NCBI GenBank assembly: GCA_016713365.1
Contig: JADJPG010000034.1
Coordinates: 1 to 64,000 of the forward strand
Source of the DNA: Verrucomicrobiota bacterium
GTDB taxonomy: Bacteria; Verrucomicrobiota; Verrucomicrobiia; Limisphaerales; JADJPG01
DNA: 64,000 bases
Direction of reading: 5' to 3'
Of the stretch, positions 60,004 through 64,000 are shown piece by piece (within the stretch, counting starts at the first letter, position 1; each line of letters opens with the position of its first letter). The translations under genes were made by a program, and so were the position numbers. Under the pieces are notes generated by a model. That model did no database searches and was not told where the DNA came from. It saw only the letters and a list, made by a program, of their open reading frames with translations.

Positions 60004-60771
60004 ATGTCCTCCACGAAATTGAATCTGAGCCTCGTCTGCGTTGCAGCTCTCACGATCGCGACCGGTTGCCGCTGCCCGTTTGCTCCCAAACAATCTGCTC
60101 ACGGAAATCTGCGCGACGCGCTGACGTTCCATGCTTCATTTGACGGAAGCGTGAACGCCGACTTCGCCCGTGGGGACAAACAGATTTACACCACGCAATC
60201 CTTCAACACGCGATCCAACGCGCAACCAGGATTGATCGCCAGCAATGTCACGGTCCTCGCCCGCGGCGAGGGTCGATTCGGCGACGCGCTTCATTTCACC
60301 TCCAAGCAAGGACCGCTGATCTTCTACAAGGCGAAGGACAACCTGACCTATCGCACCAAAGGCTGGAGCGGTAGCGTCTCGTTCTGGTTGCAGGCTGATC
60401 CCGAAGGTGCCCTGCCCTCCGGCTTTTGCGATCCACTGCAAATCACACCGCGCGCTTGGAACGACGCCGCGTTCTTCGTTGAGTTTGAGAAACGCCAGGA
60501 CGTTCCGTTCCGCCTCGGCGTCTATGCTGATTACAAGGTTTGGAATCCTGACAACAGGAAGTGGGAACAGATTCCGTTTGCGGAGAAGCCGCTCCTGCAT
60601 ATTGCGAAGCCGCCGTTCAAGGCGGGAAAATGGACGCATGTCGTTTTCACATTCGAGAACTTCAACACGGAAAACCGGACGGGGTGGCGCGGCTATATCT
60701 CGATGGCCAACCTCAAGGAGAAGTATCCGCGAGAACGCAAACCTTCACCTGGGATCCGGCAGCGACGCTGA
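60004..60771 (+). CDS. LamG-like lipoprotein, N-terminal part (frameshifted)
   Basis: The protein begins MSSTKLNLSLVCVAALTIATGCRC, a lipoprotein-type signal with the lipid-bearing Cys near residue 22. Then comes a LamG/concanavalin-like beta-sandwich: LTFHASFDGSVNADFARGD, GEGRFGDALHFTSKQGPLIFYKAKDN, WSGSVSFWLQADPEG, and KAGKWTHVVFTFENFNT, the standard order of the fold. From about residue 224 on the frame is wrong because one G is missing near 60669. With it restored the gene runs 60004-60893 and gives 296 residues. It probably sits in the outer membrane or periplasm and binds glycans or protein; ligand unknown. Confidence 0.8.
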   Translation: MSSTKLNLSLVCVAALTIATGCRCPFAPKQSAHGNLRDALTFHASFDGSVNADFARGDKQIYTTQSFNTRSNAQPGLIASNVTVLARGEGRFGDALHFTSKQGPLIFYKAKDNLTYRTKGWSGSVSFWLQADPEGALPSGFCDPLQITPRAWNDAAFFVEFEKRQDVPFRLGVYADYKVWNPDNRKWEQIPFAEKPLLHIAKPPFKAGKWTHVVFTFENFNTENRTGWRGYISMANLKEKYPRERKPSPGIRQRR

Positions 60772-60893
60772 TTCAGCTCGGTGTAGGATATGTGGGAAAG
60801 TTCGACGACCTCTCACTGTTCAACCGCCAGCTCTCGTCCGCGGAAGTTGTGACCCTCTTCGGTCTGGAACGCGGCGTGTCCGCCCTGTATTGA
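60561..60893 (+). CDS. LamG-like lipoprotein, C-terminal part (frameshifted)
   Basis: Only the part after about 60670 is real: GKPDGVARLYLDGQPQGEVSART, FTWDPAATLIQLGVGYVGKFDDLSLFNRQLSSAEVV and TLFGLERGVSALY. VARLYLDGQ and GKFDDLSLFNRQLS are the closing LamG strands (xLYLDGxxxG and xFDDxxxFNRxLS motifs), completing the domain broken upstream. The first 36 codons of this open frame overlap the correct frame of the upstream part and are not real coding sequence. Confidence 0.75.
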   Translation: MGTDSVCGEAAPAYCEAAVQGGKMDACRFHIRELQHGKPDGVARLYLDGQPQGEVSARTQTFTWDPAATLIQLGVGYVGKFDDLSLFNRQLSSAEVVTLFGLERGVSALY

Positions 60894-60908
60894 CGCCCGG
60901 TGGCGGAG

Positions 60909-62069
60909 TCAGATTCCGGGTGTTGGAAAAGTAATTGTTACCGTCGTTCCTTCCCCCACCTTGCTGTCGATGCGAACTTCGCCCCCGAGCAATTCCGTGA
61001 TTCGTTTGGCGATGAACAACCCAAGCCCCGCTCCCTGTTGCTCGTAAGTCTGCCGATCGAACTGCATGTGCGGTCCGATTCTCGTCACCTGTTCTTGACG
61101 CAATCCCCGGCCCTGATCGCGCACGGTCATCTGGAACTGTCCGTTTACCGGGCCCGCCGTCACCTCCACCGGATGTCCGGGCTGCGAAAACTTGAAGGCG
61201 TTGTCGACAATCTCCTCCGTTATCTTCGCTAGATTCTCCGCCGGCACCATGAGGCCAACCTCGCCGGTCCTCAGCTGCAAATCTCCCTCGCGTTTGTGAA
61301 CCCGCGAGACGCGATTACAGATCTCGGGAAGGATTTCCTGGATCGCCACCGGCGCCGTTCCCGGAGCGATCAGCGTCTTCGATTCGTGCCCCATCAACTC
61401 AATCTGAGAATAGACGAGGAAGTTCTCGATCAGCCGATGCAACCGCAGGGCAGATTCGTGAATGAAACGCGCGGACTCGAGCACTTCCTCCGGGGGCATT
61501 TGCTCGTAGTCCTCCATCATCAAGTGCGCGAGCCCCATGATACCATTCAACGGAGTGCGTAACTCATGCGGCAAGGCGAGTGAAAGACTCCCGCGCAGCT
61601 CATCGAGCTTCTGATTGGAGAGACGCTGAATTTCGTCCTGCTTCTCCAACCGCGCCTTCACTGAGGCCATCAACTCCTGCGGAGTGAATGGCTTGGTCAG
61701 GTAGTCGTCCGCGCCCAGTTCCATTCCCTTGCGCACCGCAACGCGATCCGTGGAACCGGACAGGAACACGAAAGGAATGGTAGCCGTCGCCGGATGTTCG
61801 CGCATTGCCTTCAACGTTCCGTAGCCGTCGAGCCCGGGCATGTTGATGTCGCAAATGATTAAATCGGGAATCTGTTCGCGGGACAGCTGGATGCCTCGGT
61901 CGCCATCCTCAGCGACAATCGCCTCGAAGCCGAACAAGTCGAGCGTCTCGCCGATAATCATGCGGATTTCCGGTGAGTCATCGATGGCCAGAACGCGGCG
62001 CGTCTTCCGGGCTGGCACCGACGTCTTCCCGGTGGGAACAACCCCGGCGTGATTCGAATTTGCAGTCAT
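60909..62069 (-). CDS. Response-regulator/histidine-kinase hybrid protein
   Basis: A 386-residue cytoplasmic two-component protein with REC domain first and kinase second. The receiver (about 24-140) has the acidic pair D30/D31, phospho-acceptor D74 (ICDINMPGLDGYG) and K126 (DDYLTKPF). After a coiled linker, the HisKA domain carries H168 (LPHELRTPLNGIMG), and the HATPase_c domain has N-box DNAFKFSQPG, G1 DQGRGL and G2 GAGLGLFIAKRI. No sensor input or membrane helix is present, so it must receive signal from another kinase through REC. No cognate partner is adjacent. It is convergent with the LamG gene. Confidence 0.9.
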   Translation of the reverse strand: MTANSNHAGVVPTGKTSVPARKTRRVLAIDDSPEIRMIIGETLDLFGFEAIVAEDGDRGIQLSREQIPDLIICDINMPGLDGYGTLKAMREHPATATIPFVFLSGSTDRVAVRKGMELGADDYLTKPFTPQELMASVKARLEKQDEIQRLSNQKLDELRGSLSLALPHELRTPLNGIMGLAHLMMEDYEQMPPEEVLESARFIHESALRLHRLIENFLVYSQIELMGHESKTLIAPGTAPVAIQEILPEICNRVSRVHKREGDLQLRTGEVGLMVPAENLAKITEEIVDNAFKFSQPGHPVEVTAGPVNGQFQMTVRDQGRGLRQEQVTRIGPHMQFDRQTYEQQGAGLGLFIAKRITELLGGEVRIDSKVGEGTTVTITFPTPGI

Positions 62070-62331
62070 TTAGTCCAAGTTACCTGAAGGCCCATGTCCA
62101 CATCGAAGCCACCGCGTCCGAAAACGGGACAACGCATCCACTCGCCCGACGGAGTCTGCCCGCCCGGACAACCCACACCGGCCCGCGAAAGACGGGGCGA
62201 GGAACCAAATCGTAAACGCTTGCGCTTCATCAAGAGCTGCTTCAACGGGGTTTTTAGCAGCCGATGTGCCGAAGGAATCTCCGCACCCGCCACGTTTGAC
62301 TTCGCATAAGTGACTTCGGAATATCCACCGC

Positions 62332-63453
62332 ATGAACATAAGCGTCGCCGCAGTTCTTTCCGGAATCCCGCTCCTGTTTGCCACCCTCGCCCCGGCTTCC
62401 GCCGCATCCACGCCGGGCCAAGACGCCGCCCGTCGCTTCCTGCGCGGAGCGAACCTCGGCAATTATCTGGAAGCTCCCAAGGGCGCGAGTTGGGGCGCCC
62501 GATACGGAGTGCAGGACCTAGACAACATCCAACAAGAAGGCTTCGACCACATTCGCGTTCCCATCCGATGGAATGACTACGCCGGACCTGGTCCTGAGTT
62601 TCGGTTGTCAGAAGAAATCTTCTCCAAGGCCGATCTCATCGTTACCAACGCCTTGCAGAGAAACCTCGCCGTAATCGTGAACCTGCATCATTTCGATGAG
62701 TTCACGGACAACCCCGCCGCGCACACCAACAAACTCATCGCTCTGTGGCTGCAAATCGCGACGCACTACGCTTCTGCGCCAGAAGCCCTCGCCTTTGAAC
62801 TCCTGAATGAACCGCGCGACGCCGCAATGACGGTGGTGATGAACCCGATTTACGCGACGTTGATTCAGGAGATCCGAAAGACCAATCCCAAGCGAACCCT
62901 GTTTGTCGGGCCGGGACGGTGGAATCAAGTCAGCGAGCTGAAGAATCTTCAACTTCCCGAGAGTGACCAAAACCTCATCGTCACCATTCACTGCTACGAA
63001 CCGTTTTATTTCACGCACCAAGGCGCAACATGGTCTGGTCCGGACACCAAAGTGAAAGGTATTCAGTTCCCAGGACCGCCCGCCACACCGCTCATTCCCG
63101 ATCCCTCGCTGCAACTCAGCAAATGGGTTTCAAATTGGGTTCACCGCTACAACACCGTCGAAGGCACCAACAACCCATCCCATCCCGAAGCGTTCCGAAA
63201 ACAGATTCGCATCGCGCAACAATGGTCGCGTGAGAACGGCCGCCCCATCCACATGGGCGAGTTCGGCTGCTACATCCAGGCCGACGAGAAATCCCGGGCC
63301 CGTTTTCACGCCGAGTTCCGCAAGGCGCTGGACGAAGCCGGGATGGGTTGGGCGATCTGGGATTGGAAAGCCGGATTCCGCTATTGGGATGAACGCAAGA
63401 ACGCGCCCGCCGCAGGATTGCGCGATGCACTCTTCGGTAAGACGAGCCAGTGA
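62332..63453 (+). CDS. Secreted glycoside hydrolase family 5 (endoglucanase-like)
   Basis: A 373-residue enzyme with a signal peptide (cleaved near APASA|AS). GH5 features are RGANLGNYLEAP, FDHIRVPIRWNDY, VIVNLHHFDEF, the acid/base Glu160 in ELLNEPRD, VTIHCYEPFYFTHQG, and the nucleophile Glu310 in HMGEFGCY, followed by WAIWDWKAGFRYWD. All core residues (Arg, His, Asn-Glu, His, Tyr, Glu, Trp) are in place. It likely cleaves beta-1,4-glucan or related polysaccharide outside the cytoplasm. The closing hairpin at 63450-63477 follows its stop. Confidence 0.92.
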   Translation: MNISVAAVLSGIPLLFATLAPASAASTPGQDAARRFLRGANLGNYLEAPKGASWGARYGVQDLDNIQQEGFDHIRVPIRWNDYAGPGPEFRLSEEIFSKADLIVTNALQRNLAVIVNLHHFDEFTDNPAAHTNKLIALWLQIATHYASAPEALAFELLNEPRDAAMTVVMNPIYATLIQEIRKTNPKRTLFVGPGRWNQVSELKNLQLPESDQNLIVTIHCYEPFYFTHQGATWSGPDTKVKGIQFPGPPATPLIPDPSLQLSKWVSNWVHRYNTVEGTNNPSHPEAFRKQIRIAQQWSRENGRPIHMGEFGCYIQADEKSRARFHAEFRKALDEAGMGWAIWDWKAGFRYWDERKNAPAAGLRDALFGKTSQ

Positions 63454-63477
63454 GCGGCCCGCGGCCCGTCCGCTCAC
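63450..63477. terminator. Short hairpin between convergent GH5 and beta-helix genes
   Basis: GTGAGCGG (63450-63457) and CCGCTCAC (63470-63477) form an 8-bp perfect stem with a 12-base GC-rich loop. It spans the two convergent stop codons, so it could end both transcripts; no T-run follows. Confidence 0.45.
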
Positions 63478-63725
63478 GGAATCGCAGGCGTGACCAGTTT
63501 GTAGAAACGATTTCCCGGCGCGACGGTGTTGGTCACTGAGAGGAAGCGAGGCAGGTCAGCCGTTGCAACATCGGCCACTTTCGTCCACGGACCGCCATCG
63601 ACAACCGCGCTGCTCAACAGCGAATACGTCCTCTCGTTGTCGGCCCAGAACCGGACGACGGCGTTGGCGCCAGTGCTGTCAATTTCTTCAACGCGCGGGT
63701 GACTCAACACCATGGCCGCTCCCAC
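63474..63725 (-). CDS. Beta-helix-type secreted protein, C-terminal part (frameshifted)
   Basis: An 83-residue tail in a frame that joins the upstream part after removal of one inserted G near 63725-63729 (the joined reading is ARFPVGAAM). It holds DSTGANAVVRFWADNERTYSLLSSAVVDGGPWTKVADV and RFLSVTNTVAPGNRFYKLVTP, the common C-terminal module of verrucomicrobial secreted proteins, where a short sandwich ends in RFYKLVTP. It should sort or attach the protein to the surface (inference). Confidence 0.65.
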   Translation of the reverse strand: MGAAMVLSHPRVEEIDSTGANAVVRFWADNERTYSLLSSAVVDGGPWTKVADVATADLPRFLSVTNTVAPGNRFYKLVTPAIP

Positions 63726-64000
63726 CGGGAAAACGCGCTCCCATCTCCGCGCCGTCCCGGCCCGCCGTGCGCGCCGGCGAATTCTCAGCCAGGCGGTAGT
63801 CGCGACCAGCGGGATTCACGAACAACGGATTCACGTCGATGTTCCCTTCCCCCGGCCAGTTCGTGTTGCTGAAGATATTATGGTCGGCAAAGAGCTGCCC
63901 TCCATTGGCCATCGAGATCGTAATCGTGTTGCCCACGACAATGTTGTTGTAAGTGTTCGTTGTTATGCCGCCCCCGGTGGAAGAGCTGGGGCTCACCTTG
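63688..64000 (-). CDS. Beta-helix/right-handed repeat protein, partial at window edge (frameshifted)
   Basis: This frame is open to the right edge, so the N-terminus is missing. It contains YNNIVVGNTITISMANGGQLFADHNIFSNTNWPGEGNIDVNPLFVNPAGRDYRLAENSPARTAG, the end of a right-handed parallel beta-helix with the usual D-x-x-FVNPAGxDYRLxxxSPAxxxG closing motif. Reading after about residue 95 (ARFPGGSGH) is out of frame. The domain is common in polysaccharide lyases and surface proteins; enzymatic class cannot be told from this piece. Confidence 0.7.
   Translation of the reverse strand, partial: KVSPSSSTGGGITTNTYNNIVVGNTITISMANGGQLFADHNIFSNTNWPGEGNIDVNPLFVNPAGRDYRLAENSPARTAGRDGAEMGARFPGGSGHGVESPAR

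Noticed and set aside
62094..62309. 71-codon plus-strand frame in the gap before the GH5 gene
   Set aside because: Composition rich in Pro, Arg and Lys with no family similarity or clear ribosome site; the 262-base gap is better read as the divergent promoter region of the kinase and GH5 genes.

Overview
The window looks like a chromosomal segment of a Verrucomicrobiota bacterium, probably of the Limisphaerales/Pedosphaera side. This is inferred from a moderately high-GC coding style, a DUF1549 planctomycete/verrucomicrobium-type protein at the left edge, many secreted proteins with verrucomicrobial C-terminal modules, a large pseudopilin cluster, and several families of intergenic inverted repeats. 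I see no phage, insertion sequence, CRISPR array or rRNA operon.

Layout. 1-9.5 kb: edge of a DUF1549 protein, a YkgJ cysteine-cluster protein, a DUF2007 protein, a GlcD-like FAD oxidase, a class II (B12-dependent) ribonucleotide reductase with an NrdR-box promoter, an Rrf2 regulator, a secreted helical protein, tcdA and a TPR protein. 9.5-15 kb: a minus-strand series of purple-acid-phosphatase-like enzyme, SGNH hydrolase, tmk and a DUF1573/cytochrome c fusion. 15-23.5 kb: hydroxypyruvate-isomerase-like barrel, RdgB/HAM1, M3 peptidase, a TPR-like membrane protein, DJ-1/PfpI protein, an MsbA-type ABC exporter, a repeat-rich gap, a prenyltransferase-like alpha/alpha barrel and tRNA-Glu. 23.6-28.8 kb: exbB-exbD followed by a TonB-dependent receptor that starts with a TonB-type inner-membrane anchor, then a small secreted protein. 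28.9-38.1 kb: AraC regulator diverging from a phosphate-uptake set (porin, pstS, pstC, pstA, pstB, phoU). 38.1-47.5 kb: a PfkB sugar kinase overlapping a 2,798-residue subtilase with many PPC-type domains. 47.7-56.1 kb: a pseudopilin operon (two GspG-like, GspH/FimT-like, PilV-like, PilW-like, PilX-like) preceded by a BrnT/BrnA-like toxin-antitoxin pair. 56.4-64 kb: a 1,181-residue candidate PPi-dependent PEP carboxykinase, a LamG lipoprotein, a REC-histidine kinase, a GH5 glycosidase and the end of a beta-helix protein.

How genes work together. The porin, PstSCAB and PhoU form a complete outer-to-inner-membrane phosphate route. ExbB and ExbD would energise the adjacent TonB-anchored receptor directly. 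The pilin cluster could assemble one surface or secretion filament, with the giant subtilase as a possible exported partner (inference).

Quality note. Six genes carry single-base lesions: nrdJ, the receptor C-terminus, PilX-like, PilW-like, LamG and beta-helix. In each, the homologous reading resumes after the lesion. Five are one-base indels, all but one next to short homopolymers, and one is a CAG-to-TAG change. Sequencing or assembly error is the simplest explanation, but real decay cannot be excluded.
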